The notes under the pieces were generated by a model. That model was given only the letters and a program-made list of their open reading frames with translations. It was not told where the DNA came from and ran no database searches. From Anaeramoeba flamelloides (Eukaryota > Metamonada > Anaeramoebidae), in the NCBI GenBank assembly GCA_027625915.1, contig JANTQA010000023.1, positions 16,802,001 through 16,866,000 on the forward strand: DNA of 64,000 bases. The letters run 5' to 3'. Shown here one piece after another: positions 47,722-58,853 of the stretch; position 1 is the first letter of the stretch; each line of letters starts with the position of its first letter. The translations under genes were made by a program, and so were the position numbers.

Positions 47722-48248
47722 CCCTTAAGGATTATTCGAATTTTATGGTTAATGAATACTATTTTTCCAACTAGTGACATATTTAAAGACTTTAAAGAAA
47801 CTTGATCTAAGGGATCTTGCTAACTTTTAAAAATTTAGGTTTTTTTGGCAAAATTTCGAGTTGGGCAAAAAAATTTCTCTTCATCAAATCCAAATTATTC
47901 TCAACAAATTTTGAAGAAAAAATTTCATTTGGAAAATGTCACTCCACTTTCTTTTCAAGTATGTTAGAGTGTAGCGAGAGAGTATAAATATACTTGAAAA
48001 GAAAGTGAGGTGGTATTTTCTTAATATCAAAAAAAATAACTTTTTAGTTTTACCTTGTTTTGTTCGTGTAATTCAAAAAGTTTTTGGATCAATAAATGAT
48101 TTTCAAGCAAAATCTAAAAAATCCCAAAAAATCCAAAAATTGCAATATTTTGACTTTTCCTCAATCCATTGTCTTTTAAAGCTTTTTTTTCGGTTTATAG
48201 TGTTTTATTTCAACCCTCACAGGGCATAAAATTCGAATAGTCCTTAAG
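47722..48248. repeat. Fold-back element with 18-bp perfect central stem
   Basis: The outer ends CCTTAAGGATTATTCGAATT and AATTCGAATAGTCCTTAAG are inverted. The centre has exact inverted CACTTTCTTTTCAAGTAT (47945-47962) and its complement (47990-48007) around 27 bases. The arms between match only partly. The stem motif resembles the ends of the TATA-containing repeat at 48809. Confidence 0.7.
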
Positions 48249-48808
48249 TTTTTTTTTTATTTTTGATTTTTTGTGATAGAGATCCTCTCATGATGTTTTT
48301 TTCGTCATTTGAATTATCCCATTTAATAGAAGCCAAATTTCACAATAACCTATTTGGTTTCAATACACTCCTTAGAGTATGGAGAAAATCTCCCACAAAT
48401 GACTGGTGCCTTAAATAATGAAAAAATTATGAAAAATTTTAGACAAATCCAATTCGTACTAGAAAAATTTCTCAAAATAACACTTAATTTATCTTCAAAA
48501 TTGTTTTGGTCTTAACTTTAAGACTGTGAAGTGGGTTTGTTGTTGTATTTAACTTTACAAAAAAATATTATACAAATTTTCTTTAGGACAACGGGTTTTA
48601 TTCACAAGACAAGTTTATTCTTGAAAAAATGAATAACTTTTTCTTTAAAACTTCTACAATTCTGAAAAGAAATAAAAAACCGATCTTCTTTAATCTTTGA
48701 AGATTTAATAGTAATTATTTTTTCTTGTTCTTTGTTCAATTAGTTTGATCATTTAATTTTTTGTTTGATTTCAATGCTTGTATTTTAATTTTATAAGGGA
48801 AAGAGTAG

Positions 48809-48931
48809 TCACTTTCTTTTCCAAATTTTTGCTTATATAAATAGAGTTCTTATCAAATAGGTTGTAGTTTGTGGTTTTGATCTCTCTCTATATTGAAAAA
48901 GGAAATTGAAAAGGAAGTGAAAATTTTTCTC
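48809..48931 (+). promoter_or_regulatory. TATA-containing repeat upstream of carrier gene (copy 3)
   Basis: Same unit as 28213-28340 and 28555-28672: TCACTTTCTTTTCC, TATATAAATAGAGTTC, GGTTGTAGTTTGTGG, GGAAGTGAAAATTTTTC. Here it ends 166 bp before the carrier ATG, with the TATA-like block about 260 bp upstream of it. It could supply the promoter, but the repeat nature is seen and the promoter role is inferred. Confidence 0.5.
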
Positions 48932-48952
48932 ATTTATAATTCAGATAGCAGT

Positions 48953-49084
48953 ATGAAGGCAAAAAAAGAGAACAAAAAACATTTAATTCTTGAATACATT
49001 GGATCGTTTAGTCTTGGAACAGATCAAAAAGAAGAAAGTGAATTAGAAATTATTCTCCCAATTTTAACGTTTTCATTTTTTTAA
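48953..49084 (+). CDS. Short frame upstream of carrier gene (possible uORF)
   Basis: 43 codons from ATG 48953 (MKAKKENKKHLILEYIGSFS) to TAA, ending 13 nt before the carrier start. No recognised domain. The composition is protein-like rather than homopolymeric, and it lies between a TATA-type block and the carrier ATG, so it may be an upstream frame in the same transcript or chance. Confidence 0.25.
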   Translation: MKAKKENKKHLILEYIGSFSLGTDQKEESELEIILPILTFSFF

Positions 49085-49097
49085 AAATAATTTTTCA

Positions 49098-50219
49098 ATG
49101 TTCACCTTTCGCAAAAAAACCGAAAAACCATCAACTTGGCTAAAAAATGGATACTACCATTTGGTAGGAGGTACTGTATCAAGCTTTGCAAGTACAATAG
49201 TTCAACAATGCAATGGAATCAAACCAAGCTTATTAGGAGCTAGTCGTACATTTGCTCGTGCTGGTATTGAAACAATGGTATTTGAAAATATTGGACAGGC
49301 CACAGAAAAGCAAATGGAAGAATCAAATAATCCAACAGACTATTGGAAAATAGGTATGGCCTCGGGTGTCTTCATAGCTGCTGGAAACTCACTTGTTGCT
49401 ACTGTTTTTGTAAATATATTTCCTTTTGAAAAAAAAAACAAGAAAAAAATTACAACAACACAAAAAAACAAAAAACAAGAAAAAAAATTCAAAACAAAGA
49501 AAAAAATTCAAAACAAAAGAAAAAAATTCAAAACAAAAGAAAAAAATTCAAAACAAAAGAAAAAAATACAAAACAAAAGAATTTTAAATTTTCTCTTTCA
49601 ATTTTTCCTTGTGTTTGTGATTGTAATTGTAATTGTAATTGTTTTATTTATATTTGCCCATTCACTTATTCTTTTTTTTTTTTTCCTTCTTTATTTGATT
49701 TAACGATTCCTTTTCTTAAAACCAATTTAGAATAATGTTTATAATTACCAAGACACCAACCCCGAAGAAGAAACAAAATGCCCCTATCGAACTGCATACC
49801 ATATGATCAAAAAAGAAGGAACGAAAACGCTTTTTAGGGGATACCTTTCAAACACCTTTAGCAAAATGCTATTTGTTCCAACCTTAAGGGGGCTGCTTGC
49901 TGTCAACGGCTATTGGTTGAACAAAATGAATGCAAACTCTAATTCTTTGATCAGAAAAAGAGTTGTTACTCCATTTATTAAAGGATCCTTATCAGGCTTA
50001 GAAACTTCTTTGATTGCCAAGCCTCTTGACGAAGTTATCAGAGCAGTAATGAACAAGAAAAAAATCGACAAAAAAAAAATTACCAAAAAAACTTGGGACA
50101 CAATTAGATTTGCCGCACCTGAAATTGGCTTAAATGTGATGCTCTATTCGAATATGAAACACTTCTTTGGCCCTGCAAAAATATCTTCCCTAGTAAAAAA
50201 AAAGATCTTTCACAAATAA
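49098..50219 (+). CDS. Divergent mitochondrial carrier family (SLC25-like) protein, two exons
   Basis: Exon 1 49098-49409 (104 codons) and exon 2 49731-50219 join in phase 0 to 266 residues; the intron of 321 nt has donor GTAAAT and acceptor CAATTTAG. Membrane-type helices include YYHLVGGTVSSFASTIV, IGMASGVFIAAGNSLVATVF, LRGLLAVNGYW and GSLSGLETSLIAKPL. The second carrier repeat shows the usual matrix-helix pattern (AYHMIKKEGTKTLFRGYLSN). The third has KPLDEVIRAVM, a form of the carrier signature P-x-D/E-x-x-K/R. Repeats 1 and 2 lack a clear signature, and the protein is shorter than typical carriers (about 300). Such proteins exchange metabolites across the inner membrane of mitochondria or related organelles. 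The substrate cannot be told. Confidence 0.75.
49410..49730 (+). repeat. Carrier gene intron with 21-bp A-rich minisatellite
   Basis: Within this intron, about 49480-49580 is a tandem array of a roughly 20-21-bp unit (TTCAAAACAAAAGAAAAAAA), about five copies, followed by a (TTGTAA)n stretch at 49617-49640. Unspliced, the array would be translated as a Lys-rich tail, which is how an unspliced frame reaches 49703. Confidence 0.8.
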
Positions 50220-51759
50220 CTTTTGATTTTCCAAAGCTAAACATTTCTAATCTGAATTCTTGAAAACTTTTCAAAATATTTATATTAATATCAATATCTC
50301 TATATATATCTACACCCCCCCCCCCACATCCTTACTTGGTTTGGGTTTACTTCTAAAGTTATAACCCAACTTATCTTTATTGATCCTGAAAAAATAAAAA
50401 GTGAAAAATACAAAAAATTTTTTATCTTTTGCCCACCTTTTATTTTTTTTTTTAAATTCAAATTCAACAAAAAAATATTATTATTCTTGAGTATGCAACG
50501 AACAACAAACAAGTATTATTTGAACAATAATAAGTTAATTATTAGTTTGTCTCAAGTTCATTTTTTTTTTTTTTTTAGCTTTTGTTTTTTTATTATTTTT
50601 TGTTCTTTCAAAACCAAACCAAGGATTACTCTCCTTGAAATCGGAAAAAAGAATATCTTTAATATACTGGAATGTATCTTGATTTTAGTTCTCAGATGAT
50701 CCATCTTTAACTTAGTTTGGTTTTTATAGGATGTTTCCCAAATAATCGTTTTGAAAGTTGTTTCAGAAATATGAGTATTTGTGAATAATAGTATAATAAA
50801 TTTTCAGGATTTTAATAATAAAGAAGGAATTAATATTTAAATGTTGAGTTTTTTTATTTCGTTTTTTTTTTTATTTTACCTTTTCAAAATTTTTTCCAAA
50901 GTTATTTTACAAAATCAAGTAATTAGTATAAATTAATGATTTGAATCTTTATTTTAGTTGTTTGAGATCAGGAAATAATAAGATGTTGTTTAACATTCTT
51001 CAAAGCCAAAGGTTGTTTTTTAAAATATTTATTATTTTTTTTTTTCTGAGTATACCCTTTTAATGAAATAGGGTTGTTGATTTTTTTGATTAGGATTTTT
51101 TTTTATGAGAAATAAATTACTATTTTTTCAAAGAGAAAATAATAAATAAAAAGTATTTTTCAACTCATAAGAGTCCGGATTTTTCATTCGATTAAAAATA
51201 ATTATTTTAAATTCATTAATATATGACAATAACAACAATGTTTCGAAACCACCAAATAAAATTTAATTGGAAATTCAACCCTATAGTCTACATTTAACCA
51301 GTTTATAATAATACAATTATTAAAGAAATAATATTTTTGTTCAATTAAAATAATCGCTATAATTATTTCTAATAAATATTTGTTTTTTAGATTAAGTTAT
51401 TTCTATACCTATTTTATTTTTGAAGTTTTTTAAACTTCCAGAACATATTAAAATTTAACTCTTTTGTTTGAAAAAATGATTTTTTTTTTGATACACTTCA
51501 ATAGTAAAATATTTTCCCACCAATTGGATAGTTAAGGTTGATATATTTTTATATTTCATGTAATTGGATACATATAATCTTTCCAGGGACACTAAGAATT
51601 ATTAAATACGAGTTTTCATAGACAAAAAACCACAAATACCTTAGATCTTCCGTGTTAGAGGAAAAAAAAAGAAAAAAACCCTTTGAAACTCCAGATACCG
51701 GATCATCATTTTACATTTTTATTTATTTTCATTTTCTTCTTTTTATATATTTTTTCACA

Positions 51760-51958
51760 AAGTCAGTTTTACTTCTAAGATAGAAACTTTCAACATAATT
51801 TAAGGCACAAAAAAAATCTAAAATTAAAGCATATTTTTTGGAATTTTTTTTTTACTCAAATTATTTTATTAGTATTTGAATTTTGTGCCTTAATTTGAGA
51901 TTTTTTTTTTTGCGTTAAATTTCTTTGAAAGTTTCCATCTTAAAAATGGAACCAGCTT
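51760..51958. mobile_element. MITE family A, copy 8
   Basis: Left arm AGTCAGTTTTACTTCTAAGA then CAACATAATTTAAGGCAC; right arm TTTTGTGCCTTAATTTGAG then AAAAATGGAACCAGCT. The TA borders have decayed. Confidence 0.7.
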
Positions 51959-53783
51959 TAAAGATATGACCTTTTTGCATTTTTTATTGTTGGTTTTATT
52001 TATATATATATATATATATATACATATATAAATATATATAGATATATAAACGAAAAACTTATTTTCTAATGTCATTGAAACAATGTAGATGATTGTGGAA
52101 TAATTACCAAAATTTCTATTGTGCTTTTCTTTGATACCCAATTAAACACCAAACCAAACATATTTTTTAGTAGCCTAAGGATTTTAGTTTTTAATTTTTA
52201 AGAAAATACAGAGATTGATTAAATATATTACACATACTATATCAATGATTCTCCGACAGACCTATTTTCTCATTATATATATATATATATCATGTACTGG
52301 TAAATTAGAAATAATAATGGATAATTGTAATTCTTTTGAGGCAACTTTAAAATCAACACCTTTTATTTTCCTCTTTAAACTTTTCACAAAAGTAAAAAAT
52401 GGATAAAATAATTTATTCAGAATACTTCAGCATTCGAATAACATATAAGTAAAACCCATAATAAAGTCATCAGATTTTTATTTTAATTTTCAATTTCTAG
52501 ATTCTGTTTAAAAATGGAACTATAAAATTAAAAGTATCCAATTTTTTTTATCATGATAACAAATTAAATATAAAAAATGTTTTTGTACAAGTTTAAAATC
52601 TATTATATCCAAAATTTGTCGATTTTACAAAAAATATAACTGTTTTTGTGTGTTTCAAAATACATTAAACAAAATAATTGAAAATAATTTTAACATTTAT
52701 TCTATTAATAACAATTGATTGTTATTTGTTTCATAATATCCCAATTTAATAACAAAACCCATTTACAAAGTAAATCCAAGCACAATAATCTTTGGATTAA
52801 TATTTGCAAACGAATTTTAAAGTTGTTCTAAACTAATAAATTCAAAAAATATTCAATTTTTTTGTTGGGTTTAAGCTAAATTCTCCTCCCCCTTTTACAA
52901 CACACTTCTAAAAAAAGCAATTATTATTTTTTTATTTCACACTATTATTGTTTATTCAAGTATTTAAATCAATTTCATATCTGAAGAATATTATTAAATA
53001 AACTATTTCCCAGTCAAACTGGTCAAGTTTTATTGAATAAATTAAACATATTATATACTTTTAATTCATAATTCTTTTCAAAAGCAAATTTCAATTTTTA
53101 GATCAAAATCTTTTTTTTAATTTACAAATTTTTTTGTTTTTTGTTGTTTTTTTTTTTTGTTGTTTTTTTTTTTTATTTTTTTTTAAAAAAAGTCTATTTT
53201 AAAAAAAAAATGTTTGAAATTCCAAATTAAAATTAAAAAATAAGATTCTATGTATTTTCTTTGATTAATCATACATTTACAATTTAAAAATCTTATTGTT
53301 AACAATTTTAATTTACCAAAGAAATTGAGAAATTTTGCACAAGACGTTCTATCAAAAGGCCTCAAAAATTTTTTATCAAGATTTTTATAAATTTATCATT
53401 TGTTCAGGTATTTAGTTTATGATTATCGATTCTAACCGACAGTTTATAATTTCTCTTATTTCTAAATAATTGATGTTTGTTTATTCTTATAAAAAAAATT
53501 GAATTTTACATTTTTGGGTGGGCTAACTTTAGTGAAAAGTAGTTTATTGTTATTTGAATAAATATAATTCATTACAAGATTTAAAAAAAAAATTAAATAT
53601 TATTTAAACCTTGACTTTGAAATATTTTGAAATAGTTTAAATACACTCAATTAAATGTGGGGTTTTTGTTGTTTAACTCAAAATTTTATATTCTTTTATA
53701 TTTATTGATCGTTCCACAAAATACCAATAAATAAAATGTTATCACTTATAATATTTCAAAAATTAAAATGTTGAAAAAAAGAA

Positions 53784-54269
53784 TATAGTATTGAATGAAA
53801 TACCAGGTATAAAACTATTTCCTAACAAGAATTTTAATTGTTAATATTAGGAAAATTGTTTTGTAATTTCTTAATATTTTAAATCAAAACCTTTTTTTAA
53901 CTAAACAATTATTTTATTAACTAAGTAATAGACCTACTTCGAGTTTATTAAAGTAAAATACTAATAGAGAATATTCGTTTACTTGTTTGATAGTTATTAT
54001 TAGATCTACTTTTTTTGAAAAACAATAGATTTTTATACAGCTTTGCTCGTTTTAAAAATGATAATTTTTTATTCTTGTTTTTTGATTGATTGAAATCTGT
54101 ATTGAACAAGAACATTTTAAATGATCATCATTCTAATAAGTGTTGGAGTTATAACTTTAAAAGTTTTTTTCTTTTATGAAAGAAATTATTCAACAATTTT
54201 TCTCGTATTCAAAATTAAAAATCTTGTAAAGGATTATTTTTATTTCTGGTATTTTTTTCAATACTATTA
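53784..54269. mobile_element. MITE family B, copy 2
   Basis: Left end TATAGTATTGAATGAAATAC and right end GTATTTTTTTCAATACTATT. The interior is inverted relative to 26790-27284 (TTCTAATAAGTGTTGGAG here, CCCCACTTATTAGAATG there). The copy is more decayed than copy 1. Confidence 0.7.
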
Positions 54270-54555
54270 CCATACATTATAGATTTTTTTTCAAAACACT
54301 TTAGGAGATAGTCCATTTTGAGTGATTTAGAATCTAAAAAAACAAATGAGAAAGCTTCAAAAATTGATAAAAATTAAATTCATTTTTTTTCAAAATCTCT
54401 TCGCTAATTTTTAAAAGTATCTAATTTCCTTGACTTCCTTTCTTTTTCAACCTAAAAAATATACCTTTTACTTTTCGTTTATTCTTTTGATTTATCACTG
54501 AAAAACAATAAAAAAAAAAAAAAAAAAAGCAAAAAGATCCTTAAAAAAAAAAACA

Positions 54556-55574
54556 ATGGAATATTTAACAAGAATTTATATGTATGGCGGTGTTTCTGTC
54601 AAGGATGTAGAATCATCAAAATTCATTAAAGCTTATGCCGAACACTTAAAAAGAGGTGACAAATTTAAAGAGCCAAGCTGGGTTGACATTGTAAAAACTG
54701 GCTTCACAAAAGAGCTTTCTCCATATGATCGTGATTGGTTTGTTTTTTAAATTTTTTTTTTTTTTTTTTTTTCTTCTTGTCATTTTAAAAGTATGTGATA
54801 AAAAAGTTTACCCCAAACAGTTGGCAAACACCAATAAACATGGTTTTTAGGGACAAGTTCTGTTTGCAACTTATTTCGTCACACTTTTTTTAAAATTGAT
54901 AACAAAAAATTGAATAAAATCTCCAAAATTTCCTTACTTTTTTATTTGTTTAATTGCTGTTTTAAAAAAGTGTGGAATCAAAGTTTTATCAAGTATTACT
55001 CAAACTACTTAAAACGAGTGAACTAAATAGCACCAAGTCCCAATCATAAAACTTTTAGTACACACTTTTTTATAACTGTTCTATCAAATTAATAAAAAGA
55101 TAATTTTCAAAAATTAATTGCTCTCTTTGTTTTCAACTTTTTATTAATTGATCTTTCTTTTTCTTTTTCTTTTTTCTTTTAAAATTCAAAAGGTATTACA
55201 TTAGAGCAGCATCTATTCTTAGAAGACTTTATATCAGACCATTTACTGGCGTTGGTGGATTCAAAAAAATTTATTCAAAAAAAAATAAAATTAGAGTCAA
55301 ACCATCACATTATAACAAAGGAAGCGGAAAGATCCCAAGATCCATTTTGCACCAATTCGAAAAAATCGGGATTGTTAAAAAAACCAAAAAAGGAACAAGA
55401 AAGGTTACATCTCTCGGAAGAAAAGAAATGGATGCAATTGCTTTAAAAATCCATAAAGAAACCCAACCAAACAAGAAAGAAGAAATCGATGAAATTGATG
55501 AACTCAATGAAATTATTGAAGAAAAAGAAGACCAAAAAGAAGAAGAAGAAGAAAAAGAAAAAGAGGAAAACTAA
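54556..55574 (+). CDS. RPS19: Ribosomal protein eS19 with acidic C-terminal extension, two exons
   Basis: Exon 1 54556-54737 and exon 2 55193-55574 join within the Trp codon to give DRDW|YYIRAASILRRLYIR; 187 residues. Family motifs: VSVKDVESSKFIKAYAEHLK, PSWVDIVKTGFTKELSPYDR, RAASILRRLYIRPFTGVGGF, then KPSHYNKGSGKIPRSILHQF and GTRKVTSLGRKEMDAIA. eS19 belongs to the head of the small ribosomal subunit and is needed for 18S rRNA maturation. The family is usually about 145 residues. Here the last 36 or so residues (after IALKIHKETQP) are an added tail of mostly Glu, Lys, Asp and Ile, ending EEEEKEKEEN. The intron is 455 nt with the uncommon donor GTTTGT and acceptor TTCAAAAG; this pairing is required to keep the frame and restore the conserved W-Y junction. 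Confidence 0.95.
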
Positions 55575-56139
55575 ATAATAATTCAAGTTAAAAAATAAAT
55601 TTCTAGTTTTTTCTTGATCACAAATAAAATAGACAAGTAAATAAATTTTTTTCAATTTTTGTTATTATTGAGAATTTCCAAAGAGTTTGATAATTATTTA
55701 CCACTACACCATGAAAACCTCCTCATTGAATAATTTCAAAAGCAATTCGATTAAACAATTTCTGAGGATTTATGGTTTGAACGATTCAAAATAAAGAGAA
55801 AAAAAGTGCACAGTCAATTTTCATAAAATTAGTATTTGTTAATTTGAAATCAAAAATATTGTTTTTATATTTTTTTTCTTATTTATAAAATGATATAAAT
55901 TATGCTCAAGAATAATTCATTTTTTTGAATTAATTATGAATCCACTACCAAATTTATTTGAAATTTTGTTTTTTTTTATACGAGTTTATAATAAAAGGAA
56001 TGCATAATCTCAAATAAGGGCTGTTTTGTGTTTTGACTTTTTTATTTGTTGTTCTTTTTTAAAAAAAATTACTATTTGATGTATTAAAAATTACCCAAGA
56101 AGAGTAGACAGAGAAAAGAATAAAAATAACAAACAAATT

Positions 56140-56580
56140 CCAAAATTTTGGACACAGATAAAACGGTTAAAGAATAACAATACTTCAGTTTCATTAAAGT
56201 TGTTAAAAATTTTGATTTTTATAATTATTTTTAACATTTTGCCATTTTCTGTTTGTCTTTTATTTCCTTTTTGCTAATTACATAATCTGTTCCGTTTGAT
56301 CGGATATTTTTTTCCAATGATTGGTGATAGCTAAAGTTGAGTTTATTTAAATAGAAAAACCAAAATAAAAGTGGTTGATCGTATCTTAATCATTTGATCA
56401 ATGAATAATTGTTGATGAAAATTTAAAGAGATTTGGCAACAAAATATTTTGTTCTGCCTGTTTCATCATTTTTAATCTATTGTTTTTTATTTTGTAACTT
56501 TTATTTTTTTTCCTTTTATTTGTATAAAAAAGGTTACATATAAAAAATTTAATACTATGTACATTCAATTTTAAAAAACT
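56140..56580. mobile_element. CCAAAATTTTGGACAC element, copy 2
   Basis: Left end CCAAAATTTTGGACAC identical to 6409. Interior blocks TAATCTGTTCCGTTTGATC, TGGTTGATCGTATCTTAATC and TTTTGTTCTGCCTGTTTCAT match 6550-6735. The right end is not recognisable, so that boundary is approximate. Confidence 0.6.
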
Positions 56581-57099
56581 AATGATTTTTTGAAAACCCC
56601 CTTCAAGTTTTCTCTTTTAAAAAAGTGAGGAACCATCTGAAAGTGGTGATACAGATGTCTGTTTTGGAATAAAAACCCTTTTTTTTTGAAAAAAAATCCC
56701 ACTTTTTTGAAATATAATACCTTAAAGGAAGTATTAAACTAAAAAAAAATTTCTTATAAAATTCAATAACAAAGTTGAAGAAATTATACATAATATTGAA
56801 ATTGTAAAAATAAAATAAAAATCTGATAACTACTATAACAAACTTACTTTTAAATCTATTTTCCAAAATGAATTATTTTTTTTAAAAGTTTGATCCATTT
56901 TTCTTATTTTTGAAAAGTTCAAAATCGAACATATTTTAGGAATTATTTGTAAAAAAAGTCATTTCGTTTAAGAAGACAGAAATCTTATTCTCTATGAAAG
57001 AAGTGTATAAAAATACATTTTAAAAATAAAACTACATAAGTTTTCGTTTAATTTGATATTGAAAATATCAACTTAGTTTTTTTTTTTTTATTGTAATTT

Positions 57100-57310
57100 A
57101 AGGGAGGAGTCTAAAATTCCTCTGATAGATTTTAAATTTTCTTGAATTTTTTGTTTTATTTGTAAAGTTTTCTAGGTTTTATTGAGCTTTTCTATTTTAT
57201 CTGTTTAATTTCTGTTTTCTTTATTTTTCCGCTTGTTTGTTAAATCAATAGATTTTATAGATAAAACAGAATACCAGGCAAAAACCAGCACTTGGTTGGA
57301 CTCTAAAGCA
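57100..57310 (-). repeat. GTGTCG repeat family, inverted copy 3
   Basis: The reverse complement shares AATCTATTGATTT, AAACAGATAAAATAGAAAA and the terminal CTCCTCCCTT order with 15420-15580. Moderately diverged. Confidence 0.5.
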
Positions 57311-57689
57311 CTTTAAATCACTTCCAGAATTCCTAAATTTTTATTTAGAATTTTTTTTAAAGAATCGGATATTTTTTTATTATTCACTAGTGCGAATAAA
57401 TATATTGAGTTTTTTTTTTTTGTTAATAATATTAAAAATATTATTATTTTGTAATATATGAGAAATATTAATATTTTTTCATTCATAAAACCAGTTTTTA
57501 CTAAGATTTTCATATCTGAACACCTTACTTCAAATGATATAAATCCCCGATTATATCTAAATCTTTGTATATTTTACACAATTGTAATAATTTTGATTTA
57601 TTTTTATTCATAAAATAAGTCTATTAATCTAATTTTTAATTTTTCTTAACTTTATAATAGATGTTGAACCTTTCTATTTTATATATTTT

Positions 57690-57800
57690 TGTTGTTTTAT
57701 TGTCCAGGATGTAACAGAATTGAGTTAAATCTTTATTTTACTCTATTATTTTGAATTCTGGAAAAGCTAGACACACTACATCAGTATATTGGAATATTCA
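57690..57800. repeat. Hairpin-type dispersed repeat, copy 2
   Basis: AGAATTGAGTTAAATC, a T-rich spacer, TTTTGAATTCTGG and CTAGACACACTACATC in the same order as 40840-40905. The stem is less perfect here. Confidence 0.45.
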
Positions 57801-57950
57801 GAACCTAGGTACCCACCCAACTGCGATTCGAAAAAACTTTTATTTAGAAATCTTTTTAAAAACCCAAAAAAACACTGTGGGCCCACTAAAACTAATAAAC
57901 ATGATGAAATATTCTTTCTAATAATTTCAACAATAATTTAATTTTTTAAT

Positions 57951-58442
57951 CAATTTAAAAATTATTATATTCAATTAATACAGGATAAGATCGATAAAAG
58001 CCAAAACAGGGAGAATTGGAAATTGAAAAAATATTTAAAAATGACAAATTTTCCAAACAACTTTTGGGAAAAACAAGATTACTTACAGTGGAAATCTTCA
58101 TCTACTCTTTTCAAATTTAAATCTTTCACAAATGGATTGAAAAGGTATTCTTATCACTTGGACAAACCTGACTCGTCTAAAGATTGCCATTGTAAAAATG
58201 ATCAAGACGAAACAATAGATCATTTTATCTGGGATTGCCCCAAATACAAAAAAAGCAGAAGTATTTGGAAGGCCAAATTAGGAGAATTAAAATCTATTAA
58301 TAGAACTAATCTATTTAATCAAAAGGACACATATCTAATATTCAGATTAATGAACAACAAAGAAATTTATGAGATTTCAATGGAATTCTTTCTTAAAAAT
58401 TTGAAAATTAGAGCAATAATTAATCAGAATTCACAACAATAA
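57951..58442 (+). CDS. C-terminal fragment of a LINE reverse-transcriptase polyprotein
   Basis: An open frame of about 163 codons to TAA 58440-58442, with no start of its own because the copy is 5'-truncated; the first ATG in frame that could serve is internal. It carries a C-x-C ... H-x4-C cluster (CHCKNDQDETIDHFIWDC), the C-terminal zinc-binding motif found after the reverse transcriptase domain of many non-LTR retrotransposons, followed by a helical tail (KYKKSRSIWKAKL). The polymerase domain itself is missing. The frame is intact, so decay since insertion has been slight. LINE family not determined. Confidence 0.75.
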   Translation, partial: QFKNYYIQLIQDKIDKSQNRENWKLKKYLKMTNFPNNFWEKQDYLQWKSSSTLFKFKSFTNGLKRYSYHLDKPDSSKDCHCKNDQDETIDHFIWDCPKYKKSRSIWKAKLGELKSINRTNLFNQKDTYLIFRLMNNKEIYEISMEFFLKNLKIRAIINQNSQQ

Positions 58443-58776
58443 TTTCTTTCCTAAACCCTCCCTCTCCAACTCGTTTCACCCTCTTCTCTCTCTCTCTCTC
58501 TCTATTTTTTTTTTTCTTATCTTTATTCTTTCTTTTCTTCTCTTTTATTCTTATTCTCTTCTTTCTTTTTACTTTTCATATTTTTCTTCTACGAGGACTG
58601 TTCTGAAATGATCAAACTCTTGTCTTCAGATGTTGTAAAAATAATCCATATCTTCTTGATTTGGGTATAAAATTTTTTTACAGTATTCATTTGAAGTTCA
58701 TTTTCTCAACAAAACTCCTCTTTTACAAGGCGACAAATCATTCGATTTTTCCTCCCCATAAATAAACATCATCATC
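57951..58776 (+). mobile_element. 5'-truncated LINE with 18-bp target duplication
   Basis: An 826-bp insertion framed by a perfect 18-bp direct repeat, ATAATTTAATTTTTTAAT, at 57933-57950 and 58777-58794. It starts inside coding sequence, ends in a short (ATC)n tail and lacks inverted ends: the classic product of target-primed reverse transcription. A C/T-rich 3' untranslated region follows the coding part. The exact duplication suggests a fairly recent event. Confidence 0.88.
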
Positions 58777-58853
58777 ATAATTTAATTTTTTAATATATGA
58801 GAAATATTAGTTTTTTTTAATTTCTCGTTACATATTTTATGGGTATTTATCTA

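Larger units (their letters stand above)
45490..48808. other. 3.3-kb intergenic region downstream of H3
   Basis: No gene. It holds a decayed family D transposon (about 45794-46948), a long fold-back element (47722-48248) with a related repeat at 48310-48410, and homopolymer runs. Open frames such as 48005-48229 lie inside the fold-back and look non-coding. Confidence 0.55.
50220..54555. other. 4.3-kb intergenic region
   Basis: No gene. It contains a C11 run (50315-50325) preceded by (TA)n, MITE family A copy 8 (51760-51958), (TA)n runs near 51998-52040 and 52275-52291, long T and A runs near 53105-53210, and MITE family B copy 2 (53784-54269). Confidence 0.55.
55575..57932. other. Intergenic, eS19 to LINE copy
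   Basis: No gene. It holds a second copy of the CCAAAATTTTGGACAC element (56140 to about 56580), an inverted copy of the 15365-15590 repeat (about 57100-57310) and the second hairpin-type repeat (57690-57800). Confidence 0.5.

Noticed and set aside
49098-49703. Carrier exon 1 read through as a 201-residue protein
   Set aside because: The tail would come from the intron minisatellite, while splicing at 49409/49731 restores the carrier repeat in frame.
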